Below, piece after piece: positions 19,776 to 27,941 of a DNA stretch of 64,000 nt. Position 1 is the first letter of the stretch. Each line of letters starts with the position of its first letter. The notes under the pieces were generated by a model, which did no database searches, was not told the DNA's origin, and saw only the letters and a program-made list of their open reading frames with translations. The DNA lies in assembly GCF_003490595.1 (NCBI RefSeq), contig NZ_QQGY01000010.1, forward strand, positions 32,062-96,061, in the 5' to 3' direction. The stretch comes from Haemophilus haemolyticus_L. Its GTDB lineage: Bacteria; Pseudomonadota; Gammaproteobacteria; Enterobacterales; Pasteurellaceae. The position numbers were made by a program, and so were the translations under genes.

Positions 19776-21110
19776 ATGAAAAACGTCGTGATCGTCGGCG
19801 GGGGCGCTGGCGGCATTGAATTAGCAACATTCTTAGGTGATAAATTAGGTCGAAAAAAACAAGCTAAAGTGACACTAGTGGATCGCAATGCTACGCATCT
19901 ATGGAAACCCCTATTACATGAAATTGCAACGGGTGTAATGGATGATGGCGTAGATTCTCTTAGCTATCGTGCACATGGTAAAAATCACCATTTCAGTTTT
20001 GAACAGGGTTCAATCACTCGTATTAATCGTGAACAAAAATATGTTGAACTCGCCCCTGTTTATGGGCAAGAAGGCGATATGCTCGTCATTACTCGCCGAA
20101 TTCCTTATGATTACTTAGTGATTGCGATCGGTAGCAAATCAAATGATTTCAACACAAAAGGTGTGGCTGATAACTGTATTTTCTTAGACAGCTCTGATCA
20201 AGCACTTCGCTTCCAACAAAAAATGTTGGAATTATTCCTTAAATTCTCTGAAAACCGTGCTTTAGATGATATTGGTGAAGAAGAATTTAAACAAAAATTA
20301 GTGGATGAAAATAATGTGAATATCGCTATTGTCGGTGGCGGAGCAACTGGTGTGGAATTAACAGCTGAGCTTTATCATGCTACGGAAGATTTATCTTCTT
20401 ACGGCTATGGCAAAATTGATAACTCATGTTTACAAGTCACTCTCGTTGAAGCGGGACCTCGCTTACTGCCAGCACTACCCGAAGATTTATCTGCTGCGGT
20501 ATTAGACGAGTTGCAAGAAATGGGCACAAACGTGAAATTAAATACAATGATCACCGAAGCTCAACCCAATACCCTTATCACCAAAGATGGAGAAGAAATT
20601 AAGGCAGATCTCATCGTTTGGGCCGCAGGCGTTCGCACATCAACAGTGACACAGCAATTTGATGGATTAGAACTCAATCGAATCAATCAATTAGTGGTAA
20701 AAGACACACTTCAAACAACCGTTGATGACAGTATTTTTGCCATTGGTGACTGTGCAGCATTAACACAGCCAAACGGTAAATTAGTCCCGCCAAGAGCTCA
20801 AGCCGCACATCAAATGGCAAAAGCTTGTGCAAAAAATATCTTTGCACTTTTTGAGCAAAAACCATTAAAACCATTTAAATATAACGATAAAGGCACCTTA
20901 GTTTCTCTGTCAGATTTCACCGCACTTGGTAGCTTAACCAATAAATTCGGTAAAAATCCACTTACCGTTCAAGGTAAATTTGCACAATTTGCCTATGTAT
21001 CTTTATATAGAATGCATCAACATGCTTTGCACGGTTGTATTAAAATTGGTTTGATTATTCTGGTTGATAAACTAAATCGTTATTTAAAACCAAGATTAAA
21101 ATTACACTAA
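19776..21110 (+). CDS. ndh: NADH dehydrogenase type II
   Basis: This flavoprotein oxidises NADH and reduces quinone at the membrane without pumping protons. It has the FAD loop VGGGAGGIELA at the N-terminus, the NADH loop VGGGATGVELTAEL near residue 188, and AIGDCAAL near 320. The C-terminal 60 residues are amphipathic and bind the membrane. Its length of 444 is usual. It has its own promoter region and ends at a shared terminator with rseB. Confidence 0.95.
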   Translation: MKNVVIVGGGAGGIELATFLGDKLGRKKQAKVTLVDRNATHLWKPLLHEIATGVMDDGVDSLSYRAHGKNHHFSFEQGSITRINREQKYVELAPVYGQEGDMLVITRRIPYDYLVIAIGSKSNDFNTKGVADNCIFLDSSDQALRFQQKMLELFLKFSENRALDDIGEEEFKQKLVDENNVNIAIVGGGATGVELTAELYHATEDLSSYGYGKIDNSCLQVTLVEAGPRLLPALPEDLSAAVLDELQEMGTNVKLNTMITEAQPNTLITKDGEEIKADLIVWAAGVRTSTVTQQFDGLELNRINQLVVKDTLQTTVDDSIFAIGDCAALTQPNGKLVPPRAQAAHQMAKACAKNIFALFEQKPLKPFKYNDKGTLVSLSDFTALGSLTNKFGKNPLTVQGKFAQFAYVSLYRMHQHALHGCIKIGLIILVDKLNRYLKPRLKLH

Positions 21111-21126
21111 TCTTTAAAGATAAAAA

Positions 21127-21146
21127 TGCGGTGAAAAATCACCGCA
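21127..21146. terminator. Bidirectional terminator between ndh and rseB
   Basis: TGCGGTGA-AAAA-TCACCGCA forms an 8-bp stem. The arms are one perfect and one imperfect uptake signal. T-rich sequence follows on the minus strand. It serves the convergent ndh and rseB genes. Confidence 0.75.
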
Positions 21147-21150
21147 CTTG

Positions 21151-22098
21151 TTATCGAAATTTAACTTCTTGTACAATTCGCTTAGCTGCAGCTATGGGCA
21201 ATTGCCCAATAAAAGTAATTTCTTTTCCGCCACTCACTTCACTATAAATCGTATAAGCTCCTTGTTTCCAAGTATTTTCTGGTAGATTATTAGAGCCTGC
21301 ATTAGAAACAAACAACGTAAAAGTAAATAAACCGTCGCTATATAATGCGCTATCTATGATTTCATTTTCCAATGTTTCTTGAGTATATCGAATTAAAGAA
21401 AAACCTTGTGGCAACCAACCTGCAGACCAAGTTATATCTGAATTTTGTTCATTTTTACTTTCTTTCAACAAAGGAGGCATTGAGACTTTGTTAATATACT
21501 CCGTCAACCCTCTTAGTCTATCGTCGATATAAAGCGTTACAACTCTAAACTGATCAAGTAATTTACCTTCACTATCAAGCATATCACCGCGTAATAATAA
21601 ACCATTTTCTTCATCGACAAACACTAAATACTGATATCGGAAATCATCTTTAGGGATGATACGGATCGTGTCAGCAAAACGCCCAGCCACTCGATCTTTA
21701 CCTATTTTTATAAAATCATAAACTGAAGAAAGTTTATCAAAATCAGCCCGAACAACAGCAGGCATTGCATCGACGATATTGCCACTATTAAGTGTAAAGG
21801 CTTGAGTATTCGGCTGAAAATAGCTGACTAAATTATCACGTTGAATAATTTCTTGTTGACGACCATCAAGCGTCACTAATTGCGCATAAGTTTTATTATC
21901 TTTCTTAATATGACGATAACGAAAGGAATCCATATTTGATGGGGTTGTTTGAACAAAGGCAAGCTCATAATTGAGATTATCCAATGCTTGTGTCATTTTA
22001 TCTAAAGACTGCTTCGCAGAAAGCTCTTCAGCTGAAGTAATGTTACTAAATAGAAAAGAAAGAGAAAGTGCGGTGAGTTTTAACGCTATTTTTTTCAT
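21151..22098 (-). CDS. rseB: Sigma-E regulatory protein RseB
   Basis: RseB is the periplasmic protein that binds RseA, protects it from DegS, and senses LPS or lipoprotein. A signal peptide of about 25 residues (MKKIALKLTALSLSFLFS...) precedes the MucB/RseB two-domain body. The start at 22098 removes 11 unlikely residues of the longer reading. It is the third gene of the sigma-E operon. No rseC follows on this strand. Confidence 0.92.
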   Translation of the reverse strand: MKKIALKLTALSLSFLFSNITSAEELSAKQSLDKMTQALDNLNYELAFVQTTPSNMDSFRYRHIKKDNKTYAQLVTLDGRQQEIIQRDNLVSYFQPNTQAFTLNSGNIVDAMPAVVRADFDKLSSVYDFIKIGKDRVAGRFADTIRIIPKDDFRYQYLVFVDEENGLLLRGDMLDSEGKLLDQFRVVTLYIDDRLRGLTEYINKVSMPPLLKESKNEQNSDITWSAGWLPQGFSLIRYTQETLENEIIDSALYSDGLFTFTLFVSNAGSNNLPENTWKQGAYTIYSEVSGGKEITFIGQLPIAAAKRIVQEVKFR

Positions 22099-22185
22099 AA
22101 ACATTAAATTTAAAGGATAAAAATTCACCACACTAAATAGTATATTAGGTGGTGAATTAACATAAATGCACAGGGCTAATCCATA

Positions 22186-22773
22186 TTATTTTTGACTATT
22201 ACTACTTACATTTAATGCATCTGCATTCATACGACGTTGTAATTCATAGTTCTGTAACATCGCACCAATACGGCGACTTTTTTGTTCAAGCTGCTCTGAT
22301 GTCAATGTATCTTTACTCGGCGCATTGTAGCTCACCTCTTGAACCGTATTATTAAATGGCAAGGTTTGCAATACTGGAGTCTCAGGTAAATTAGACGCAT
22401 CATTTTTATTATTGAAAGATTGAACACCAAGTACCGCCACTAAACATACACCGGCAGCAACAGCAACTTGTGTCATTGGAGCAAAGAACGCTTTTAATTT
22501 TTGCATAAATACAGAATTATGTGCGTCTTCTGGTTCAGGTTGAGACACAGCAATGACATCGACTTTCTTCACTTCTTCAGATTCAATTAAACCTGCCATT
22601 TTAGCGGTAAAATCAGCCCCTAGAAACAAAGTACTTTCTTTACGCATCACTGCACGTACAGCATGGAATGCCTGCCAAGATTCTTGTAATTCTTCGTCTT
22701 TCAATAAAGCATCTGTCAAGCCAGCCTCGACTTGTTCGCCATCCATATAGGCTGAAAGTTGCTCTTTTTGCAT
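22186..22773 (-). CDS. rseA: Anti-sigma-E factor RseA
   Basis: The 195-residue protein has a cytoplasmic N-terminal anti-sigma domain (MQKEQLSAYMDGE...), a single membrane helix around residues 99-116 (VAVAAGVCLVAVLGV), and a periplasmic tail. It holds sigma-E inactive until DegS and RseP cleave it. It lies 17 bases downstream of rpoE. Confidence 0.92.
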   Translation of the reverse strand: MQKEQLSAYMDGEQVEAGLTDALLKDEELQESWQAFHAVRAVMRKESTLFLGADFTAKMAGLIESEEVKKVDVIAVSQPEPEDAHNSVFMQKLKAFFAPMTQVAVAAGVCLVAVLGVQSFNNKNDASNLPETPVLQTLPFNNTVQEVSYNAPSKDTLTSEQLEQKSRRIGAMLQNYELQRRMNADALNVSSNSQK

Positions 22774-22790
22774 AGTAAACTCCGACTTTT

Positions 22791-23369
22791 TTATTCACGT
22801 TGCATCAGTGGTTGAATTTTATTCTCAATAATTTCCCTTGCTCGGAAAATACGAGAACGAACAGTACCAACAGGGCAATCCATAATTTCTGCAATCTCTT
22901 CATAGCTTAAACCTTCTAGCTCTCGCAAGGTGATTGCTGTTTTTAAATCTTCTGGCAAACTGTGAATCGTACTAAACACAATTCGTTCAAGTTCACTAGA
23001 TAACATTTCATTTTCGGGTGTATCTACATCTCGCAAGTGCGTACCCACATCATAATTTTCAGCATCCTCAGCTAAAATATCTTCATTAGGTGGACGACGC
23101 CCTTGAGCCGTTAAATAATTTTTTGCCGTATTAACGGCAATTCGATAAAGCCATGTATAGAAAGCACTTTCGCCACGAAAAGATTCAATTGAGCGATAAG
23201 CCTTTATAAAGGATTCTTGCACTACATCAGGAATATCGTTACGTGATACATAGCGAGTCAAAAGCCCCGCTACTTTATTCTGATAACGAGAAACCAACAA
23301 ATTGAAGGCTTTCTTATCCCCTTGCTGCACTCTTTCTACCAAAGCCTGATCTGTTAGCTGTTCAGCCAT
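22791..23369 (-). CDS. rpoE: ECF sigma factor sigma-E
   Basis: The 192 residues show ECF regions 2 (DVVQESFIKAYRSIESFRGES..WLYRIAVNTAKNYL) and 4 (GLSYEEIAEIMDCPVGTVRSRIFRARE). It directs the envelope-stress regulon. The operon order is rpoE-rseA-rseB. A matching sigma-E promoter lies upstream. Confidence 0.97.
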   Translation of the reverse strand: MAEQLTDQALVERVQQGDKKAFNLLVSRYQNKVAGLLTRYVSRNDIPDVVQESFIKAYRSIESFRGESAFYTWLYRIAVNTAKNYLTAQGRRPPNEDILAEDAENYDVGTHLRDVDTPENEMLSSELERIVFSTIHSLPEDLKTAITLRELEGLSYEEIAEIMDCPVGTVRSRIFRAREIIENKIQPLMQRE

Positions 23370-23432
23370 ATTTCTCCTATGCCAATATCTAACACGCCTT
23401 AATATTCAAGACAGCAAGCTCTTGTTGCAATC

Positions 23433-23459
23433 TCAGACACAAGTGTGTGAAAAAAGTTC
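23433..23459 (-). promoter_or_regulatory. Autoregulatory sigma-E promoter of rpoE
   Basis: On the minus strand the sequence reads GAACTT, 16 bases, TCTGA. That is the sigma-E consensus at exact spacing. It lies about 64-90 bases upstream of the rpoE start, as expected for positive autoregulation. Confidence 0.88.
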
Positions 23460-23477
23460 ATACGTATCTTAATAATT

Positions 23478-23735
23478 TTAATTAGTTGAGATTTTTTGTA
23501 CGTTTTGGATATATTCCACCATAGATTGAATGTCTGAATCTGATGATTGACCACGATTAAAAAACCAAGAAAACAGCTGCAGATCTGTACTTGCTAATAA
23601 ACGAATAAATATATCTTTTTTATCATCTGTTAATTCATCAAAATGCTTCAAATAAAAAGGCATAATGATTTTATCCAACTCCAACATTCCTCGGCGGCAA
23701 TCCCATTCAATACGGAGTTTATTATATTTTTCCAT
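23478..23735 (-). CDS. sdhE: FAD assembly factor SdhE (CptB/YgfY family)
   Basis: The 85-residue helical protein contains the family signature RIEWDCRRGMLELD, where RG is the conserved flavinylation motif, and LFSWFFNRG. It helps attach FAD to succinate dehydrogenase or fumarate reductase. Start 23735 has AGGAATT upstream; the 25-codon longer reading is not family-like. Confidence 0.9.
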   Translation of the reverse strand: MEKYNKLRIEWDCRRGMLELDKIIMPFYLKHFDELTDDKKDIFIRLLASTDLQLFSWFFNRGQSSDSDIQSMVEYIQNVQKISTN

Positions 23736-23789
23736 GTTTAATTCCTTAAATTTTAGGGGCCGATTATAGCCTAAAAAATAACAATAAAA

Positions 23790-23815
23790 AAAGGTTGGCA
23801 TATCTACCAACCTTT
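23790..23815 (-). terminator. Original mscL terminator
   Basis: AAAGGTTGG / CCAACCTTT form a 9-bp stem with an 8-base loop, 14 bases past the old mscL stop. It is now cut off from the mscL promoter by the prophage. Confidence 0.85.
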
Positions 23816-23829
23816 ATTTTTCAATTTCA

Positions 23830-23881
23830 TTATTTATTCTTTAATAAATCACGAATTTCTGTGAGCAAATCTTCCGATGTA
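23830..23881 (-). pseudogene. mscL: 3' fragment of mscL left of the prophage
   Basis: Read on the minus strand, the last 16 codons (TSEDLLTEIRDLLKNK and stop) of MscL are stranded here. Joined to codons 1-113 at 58582-58920, and dropping one copy of the 5-base duplication, they give a 128-codon gene. The fragment encodes the cytoplasmic C-terminal helix of the channel. Confidence 0.9.
23877..23881. repeat. Target-site duplication, left copy
   Basis: ATGTA flanks the left end of the prophage. The copy at 58581-58585 matches. The bases beyond differ on both sides, so the duplication is exactly 5 bp, the size made by Mu-type transposition. Confidence 0.88.
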
Positions 23882-23898
23882 TGTGGGGTAGTGACAAT

Positions 23899-24054
23899 AT
23901 TTGCATAAGGAAAAAGAAAAAATTTGGTGGGAAAAAATTGGCTGGAGCCCCTGTTTGTGGGGCTTTGGCGTTTTTAGGGGGAAAATTTATGCAAAAATGG
24001 AAAATGGTGTGGATTGGGGGAAAATGGTCGAAAATTGGGTTTTATTTTGCATAA
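23899..24054. promoter_or_regulatory. Left-end transposase binding sites (three copies)
   Basis: The 10-base motif occurs at 23899-23908 (ATTTGCATAA, forward, one mismatch), 23987-23996 (reverse) and 24045-24054 (TTTTGCATAA, forward). The outermost core begins 19 bases from the phage end. The same motif occurs three times at the right end. This parallels the L1-L3 MuA sites. The role is inferred from position and repetition. Confidence 0.75.
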
Positions 24055-24227
24055 AAGTTGGCGGTGAATTGTTAGGTTTTAAACATTTTTAAAAATTTAA
24101 AGTTCATTTTAAAGTTAGTTTAAAACGGCTTTAAACTGAATAGGTCATTGAGTTTTGCTACTAAGAATTTACCTTAAATTTCTAACCAGAGACGATAACT
24201 TAGAAGCTAACTTAGAACTCACTAAAT

Positions 24228-24265
24228 AAAAAAGGCGGTTTTATGGGGCGAAATCGCCTTTTTTT
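24228..24265. terminator. Terminator-like hairpin left of the repressor gene
   Basis: AAAAAAGGCGG pairs with CGCCTTTTTTT, with further pairing of GTTT to AAAT inside. T-tracts occur on both strands. It probably stops leftward repressor transcription before the phage end, or stops host transcription entering from the left. Confidence 0.7.
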
Positions 24266-24448
24266 GTTAGTTTTTGGGGCGATTTTGGTGCGTTTAGATG
24301 AAATCTAGCGGTTTGTTGTGTGTGATTATGGGTAGAATTTGCGAAAATGCGCCATTATTTGGCGGTATTTGAAAGGAACACAGGCTTCCTTGCCTTTGTG
24401 CTTTAAAATATTAAGAAAGCGCTTGTAATGCGGTTTCTTTGGATGTTA

Positions 24449-24464
24449 CCGACATTGATGTCGG
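24449..24464 (-). terminator. Hairpin just after the repressor stop
   Basis: CCGACAT-TG-ATGTCGG is a 7-bp stem lying 8 bases beyond the repressor stop codon. There is no T-tract next to it, so termination by this hairpin alone is doubtful. Confidence 0.45.
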
Positions 24465-24471
24465 CGACATA

Positions 24472-25176
24472 TTAGAAGTCACGATAGCCACGCACGACTT
24501 GCCCTATCACAATTAAGTTATTGGCTTGTTCTGCGTTGAGTTCTATTGGCGCGTATTCTGTGTTTTGGCTGATGAGTGTGATGCCGTTGTAGGTGATTTG
24601 CACTTTCTTCACTAGCATTGCACCTTCATTATTTAATACAAAGATTTTTCCGTCTTTTAATTCCTTTTTCGACCGATCTACAATAATTTCTTCGCCGTCT
24701 TTTAGCGTTGGGTACATACTATCGCCACTTACTAAGAACATCGCACAGTCTTCCGCCTTTAAGCGGCGTGAATCGAGCCAAGCCTTTTCTACTTTGGTGG
24801 TTTGGTAAGGTTTATATTCATCGTTAAAACCACCGCCACCGGCTGAAATACGCACTTCTCGGCAATCTTCAATCACTGAAAAGGTTTCGTCATTACTTGC
24901 TATTAAATTAACTTCAGATTTCTTTGATTGTGGTTCTACTCCATCCATATTACCCACGCCAAGGGCTAACCAATCAAGGCTTACACCACTAGCTTCCGCA
25001 ATTTTCACCAAGTTTGTTCTTGTTGGATCTGCTTCTCCTTTAACCCATCTTGCCAATGATGGTTGTACTACTCCAACCGCTCTCGCGAATAAACTCAAAT
25101 TGTCATTAAACTTTAATTTTGCAATTTTCATCATTCTTTCAGAGAACTCTTGATCGTAAATGTTTGGCTTGCTCAT
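24472..25176 (-). CDS. Phage repressor with HTH and LexA-type S24 protease domain
   Basis: The 234 residues comprise an XRE-type helix-turn-helix (about 25-60), a linker and a C-terminal S24 domain. The catalytic pair is visible: Ser153 in SGDSMYPT and Lys190 in MLVKKV, 37 residues apart as in LexA. An Ala112-Gly113 bond in the linker could be the self-cleavage point. This implies induction through RecA, unlike the temperature-sensitive Mu c repressor, which lacks this domain. It is transcribed leftward, opposite to the lytic genes. Confidence 0.9.
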   Translation of the reverse strand: MSKPNIYDQEFSERMMKIAKLKFNDNLSLFARAVGVVQPSLARWVKGEADPTRTNLVKIAEASGVSLDWLALGVGNMDGVEPQSKKSEVNLIASNDETFSVIEDCREVRISAGGGGFNDEYKPYQTTKVEKAWLDSRRLKAEDCAMFLVSGDSMYPTLKDGEEIIVDRSKKELKDGKIFVLNNEGAMLVKKVQITYNGITLISQNTEYAPIELNAEQANNLIVIGQVVRGYRDF

Positions 25177-25207
25177 CTTTTACCTTTTAAATAAAAATTT
25201 ATTATCT

Positions 25208-25310
25208 GTAAATGTTTATTGTAAGTGTTTGATATTCTTAAAATTAAACACAAAAGATGAAATAATTTTAAAAAACTAAACATTTACGCTTGCAATATTT
25301 AAACATTTAC
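25208..25310. promoter_or_regulatory. Repressor/Ner operator region
   Basis: An 11-base motif GTAAATGTTTA occurs at 25208-25218, with a variant GTAAGTGTTTG at 25221-25231. Its reverse complement TAAACATTTAC occurs at 25277-25287 and 25300-25310. A half-like TAAACAC lies near 25245. The region separates the divergent repressor and ner genes, so these are probably the operators controlling the lysis-lysogeny switch. Confidence 0.78.
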
Positions 25311-25352
25311 GATTTAATACACGCACTGGATACATAAAAGGAGGTGTATGTA

Positions 25353-25631
25353 ATGAGTGTATTAAGCGACACAAAAAAAACCGCTATATGCGATTGGCAT
25401 CGTGCGGATATTTTGGCTGCGTTGCGTAAAAACGGGTGGTCTTTACGTTCTTTGGCTGAAGCTGGGAACGTGAGTTACAACACATTAAAGACCGCACTTG
25501 ATAAACCCTATCCGAAAATGGAAAGACTTATCGCTAATGCGGTCGGTGTTGCCCCTGAAGAGATTTGGGCTGCACGTTCTCAGGAACGAATTGAACGTAA
25601 CCGAAAACCTGTTTTAACAAATAAGTTTTAA
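25353..25631 (+). CDS. ner: Ner-like DNA-binding regulator
   Basis: The 92-residue protein has the Ner/Nlp helix-turn-helix: WSLRSLAEAGNVSYNTLKTAL, then YPKMERLIANAVGVAPEEIW. In Mu, Ner represses early and repressor promoters. An excellent AAAGGAGG site lies 7 bases upstream of the ATG at 25353; the GTG at 25344 lies inside that site. An uptake signal (25491-25499) lies within the gene. Confidence 0.9.
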   Translation: MSVLSDTKKTAICDWHRADILAALRKNGWSLRSLAEAGNVSYNTLKTALDKPYPKMERLIANAVGVAPEEIWAARSQERIERNRKPVLTNKF

Positions 25632-25674
25632 TCTTAAAGGAATTTAAACGTAAAAGAAACAAAAAGGATCATTT

Positions 25675-27663
25675 ATGAACGAAATTTCTTTAAAAACACA
25701 TTATCCGATAGCGGAATTATTAAAACTTAAACTTTTAAACATGCCTACTGCACATAAAAATGCACTCGCATTGTTTGAACGTGAAAATGTGGAATGGCGT
25801 AAACGTGAAGGAAAAGGTGGGGGCAAAGAATATGCTCTTTCATCAATGCCACAAGCCTTACAAGATGAAATTCGTAACAAATTTGCAGTTTCTATCGTGA
25901 AAGCCAGACCCAAATCTCTTCCCGCCGATCTCCGTCAGGTGGAATTAAAAACTTTAACGGAAAAACAACGTGAAGTGGCAGGGGCAAGAATGGCTTTGGT
26001 TGCTCAAGTGGCACAGCTTGAACAAGCCCAACCTCGTTACAAGGCGATTAAGTTTTTTTGTGAACAAATCAAACATGGTGGCATTTCTTCTGATTTGATG
26101 AGATTGGTGGAAACCGCCAATAACAAGAAAGGAAAAAATCGCACTTTATCTGACCGCACTTTGAATCAATGGGTGTTGGATTATGAAAAGGCGGATACCC
26201 CTGAAGAACGATTAAAAGCCCTCGCACCAATGCAACGGGTGGCGAAAAAGGCTGAAGAAATTGTGTGGTTGCCTGACTTTTTGGCGATATATCGCCAAAC
26301 CAATGGCATCAATGTGGCAGAAGCCTATCACTATTTTTCGGCTGAATGGGATGCACGTTTTGCAGACGAGCCGTTACGTTTAGAGATGAAACCGAGTATT
26401 GACCAAGTCCGCGCTGCGTTAGCGAAATTGCCAAAACACATTAAGGAAATTGGTCGTAAGACAGGTTCTGAATTTCGCGCCCTTAACACTTATGTGAAAC
26501 GCGATTGGAGCGTGTTGCAGGTGAATGATGTGTGGGTGGGTGATGGCCATGCGATGAAATTGAAAGTCGCCCATCCTGAACACGGTCGCCCATTTATTCC
26601 TGAAGTAACGTTGATTATGGATGCCGCGTGCCGTTTTATTGTGGGTTGGTCGGCAAGTTTGGCGGAAAACGTTCTCGCAGTGGCAGATGCTTTGCGTTAT
26701 GGCGTGGAACGCTACGGCATACCCGCAATTTATTACTCTGATAACGGTGGTGGCGAGAAAAACTGGATGCTTGATGGGGATATTACGGGGATGTTGCCAC
26801 GTTTGGGGATTAATCACCAAACAGGGATTCCTGGCAATCCACAAGGGCGTGGGATTATTGAGCGGGTGCATCAAACGATTTTATATCGTATCGCTCGCCA
26901 GTTTGAAACCTATCACGGCACAGGGGCAGACCGCGACACTATTCGCCAAGTGAGCACAGCAGTGATTTCACTGGATAAAGCAAAACGTAAAGGTGCGACA
27001 CAGCTAACGCCAAAACAACAATGGGCAGTGGGTAAATTGCCAAGCTGGAATCAGTTTTTACAAGCCTGCCAAGAAGGCATTGATGAATACAACAATAAAC
27101 ACGAGCACAGAGAACTAGGGGGAATGACACCTGCACAAAAACGCCGTCAGTTGATGGAAAAAATGAACCCTGCTGATTTGGTCTTTGTTACGCCAGTGGA
27201 AGCAAGGGATTTATTCCGCCCAAGTACATTACGTGTGGCACAACGTGGTTGGTTACAACTTTTCAATAATTATTACTTTAGCGCGAAATTGCTCGATGTT
27301 GATGGGCAAAAGGTGCAAGTGATGTTTGATATTCATGATCCAAGCCAAGTGATTGTGAGAAAGCAAGACGGCACTTTTGTGTGTTATGCCGAACTAGATG
27401 GCAATAAACGTGATGCGTTCCCAATGCCGTTTGTTGAGAAAACACGCCAAGAGCGTCATGCACGCCGCGCGAAATTGAAACAAGAACAGCTTGATGAGAT
27501 TCATGAGGAACTTAACCCGATTATTACGATTGAGCATCAAGAAACGCAATGGGATCTTTTAGCAACCAAGGAAAAAGTGAAAGAGAAAGAAGTTATTCAC
27601 TTTACCTATGCGGATAAAGAGGCGTGGGAACAGAAGAAGGTTAATCAGAGAGGTGGTTTTTAA
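25675..27663 (+). CDS. Transposase A (MuA-like DDE recombinase)
   Basis: The 662-residue protein carries an N-terminal Mu-type DNA-binding domain (WRKREGKGGGKEY), then the Ibeta/gamma end-binding region, the rve catalytic core and a C-terminal domain for B interaction. Catalytic residues by position are Asp290 (VGDGH), Asp356 (YSDNGG) and Glu396 (GIIERVHQ). It cuts and joins phage ends into target DNA with 5-bp stagger. Its likely binding sites are the TTTTGCATAA motifs at both ends. Length equals MuA (663). Confidence 0.96.
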   Translation: MNEISLKTHYPIAELLKLKLLNMPTAHKNALALFERENVEWRKREGKGGGKEYALSSMPQALQDEIRNKFAVSIVKARPKSLPADLRQVELKTLTEKQREVAGARMALVAQVAQLEQAQPRYKAIKFFCEQIKHGGISSDLMRLVETANNKKGKNRTLSDRTLNQWVLDYEKADTPEERLKALAPMQRVAKKAEEIVWLPDFLAIYRQTNGINVAEAYHYFSAEWDARFADEPLRLEMKPSIDQVRAALAKLPKHIKEIGRKTGSEFRALNTYVKRDWSVLQVNDVWVGDGHAMKLKVAHPEHGRPFIPEVTLIMDAACRFIVGWSASLAENVLAVADALRYGVERYGIPAIYYSDNGGGEKNWMLDGDITGMLPRLGINHQTGIPGNPQGRGIIERVHQTILYRIARQFETYHGTGADRDTIRQVSTAVISLDKAKRKGATQLTPKQQWAVGKLPSWNQFLQACQEGIDEYNNKHEHRELGGMTPAQKRRQLMEKMNPADLVFVTPVEARDLFRPSTLRVAQRGWLQLFNNYYFSAKLLDVDGQKVQVMFDIHDPSQVIVRKQDGTFVCYAELDGNKRDAFPMPFVEKTRQERHARRAKLKQEQLDEIHEELNPIITIEHQETQWDLLATKEKVKEKEVIHFTYADKEAWEQKKVNQRGGF

Positions 27664-27886
27664 TTATAGATGATATTTCCACTATGGTGTTGTACTGATC
27701 TTCCGGAACTTTTCCATAGTAGAGAGAAGAATTTTCAGTAAAGAAATTATCGATTTGTTCTTTAGAAAGGATTTGCTTCTCAAGTAAAACTTTAAGAATA
27801 AATAAGATTAAATCAAAGGTTAATGCTTTTTGAGTAACCAGTTCATCAATGTGGTTACGTAAATGTTCAAGATCTAAATTTTGCAT
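27641..27886 (-). CDS. Opposite-strand 81-residue protein between A and B
   Basis: This small acidic protein is encoded against the direction of the early operon, with its end overlapping the last 23 bases of the transposase gene. It has a good ribosome site (GAGGTG, 6 bases before ATG). A perfect TATAAT is placed upstream. Its sequence is predicted mostly helical (LTFDLILFILKVLLEKQ), without a signal peptide or known motif. It is not a usual Mu gene. It may be a lysogenically expressed accessory gene. I do not recognise the family. Confidence 0.65.
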   Translation of the reverse strand: MQNLDLEHLRNHIDELVTQKALTFDLILFILKVLLEKQILSKEQIDNFFTENSSLYYGKVPEDQYNTIVEISSIIKNHLSD

Positions 27887-27911
27887 ATTTCACCTCAAAA
27901 AAATTAGCCAA

Positions 27912-27941
27912 ATTATAACGAGGTAAACAATGAAAGCACAA
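27912..27941 (-). promoter_or_regulatory. Candidate promoter for the opposite-strand gene
   Basis: On the minus strand, TTGTGC, 18 bases, then TATAAT at 27917-27912, about 25 bases before the start codon. The element overlaps the muB start. Confidence 0.5.

Larger units (their letters stand above)
23882..24471. other. Left end of prophage, no convincing gene
   Basis: These 590 bases hold three transposase-site motifs (TTTTGCATAA type), a G-rich stretch with an AGCCCC/GGGGCT hairpin near 23946-23964, several TTTAAA-rich repeats near 24070-24140, and hairpins that end the repressor transcript. A 63-codon open frame at 23901 is Trp/Gly-rich, lacks a ribosome site and overlaps the end motifs, so I do not call it. 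Confidence 0.7.

Noticed and set aside
23901..24092. 63-codon open frame at the prophage left end
   Set aside because: It has no ribosome site, is Trp/Gly/Lys-rich low complexity, and overlaps all three transposase-site motifs. It is better seen as end DNA.
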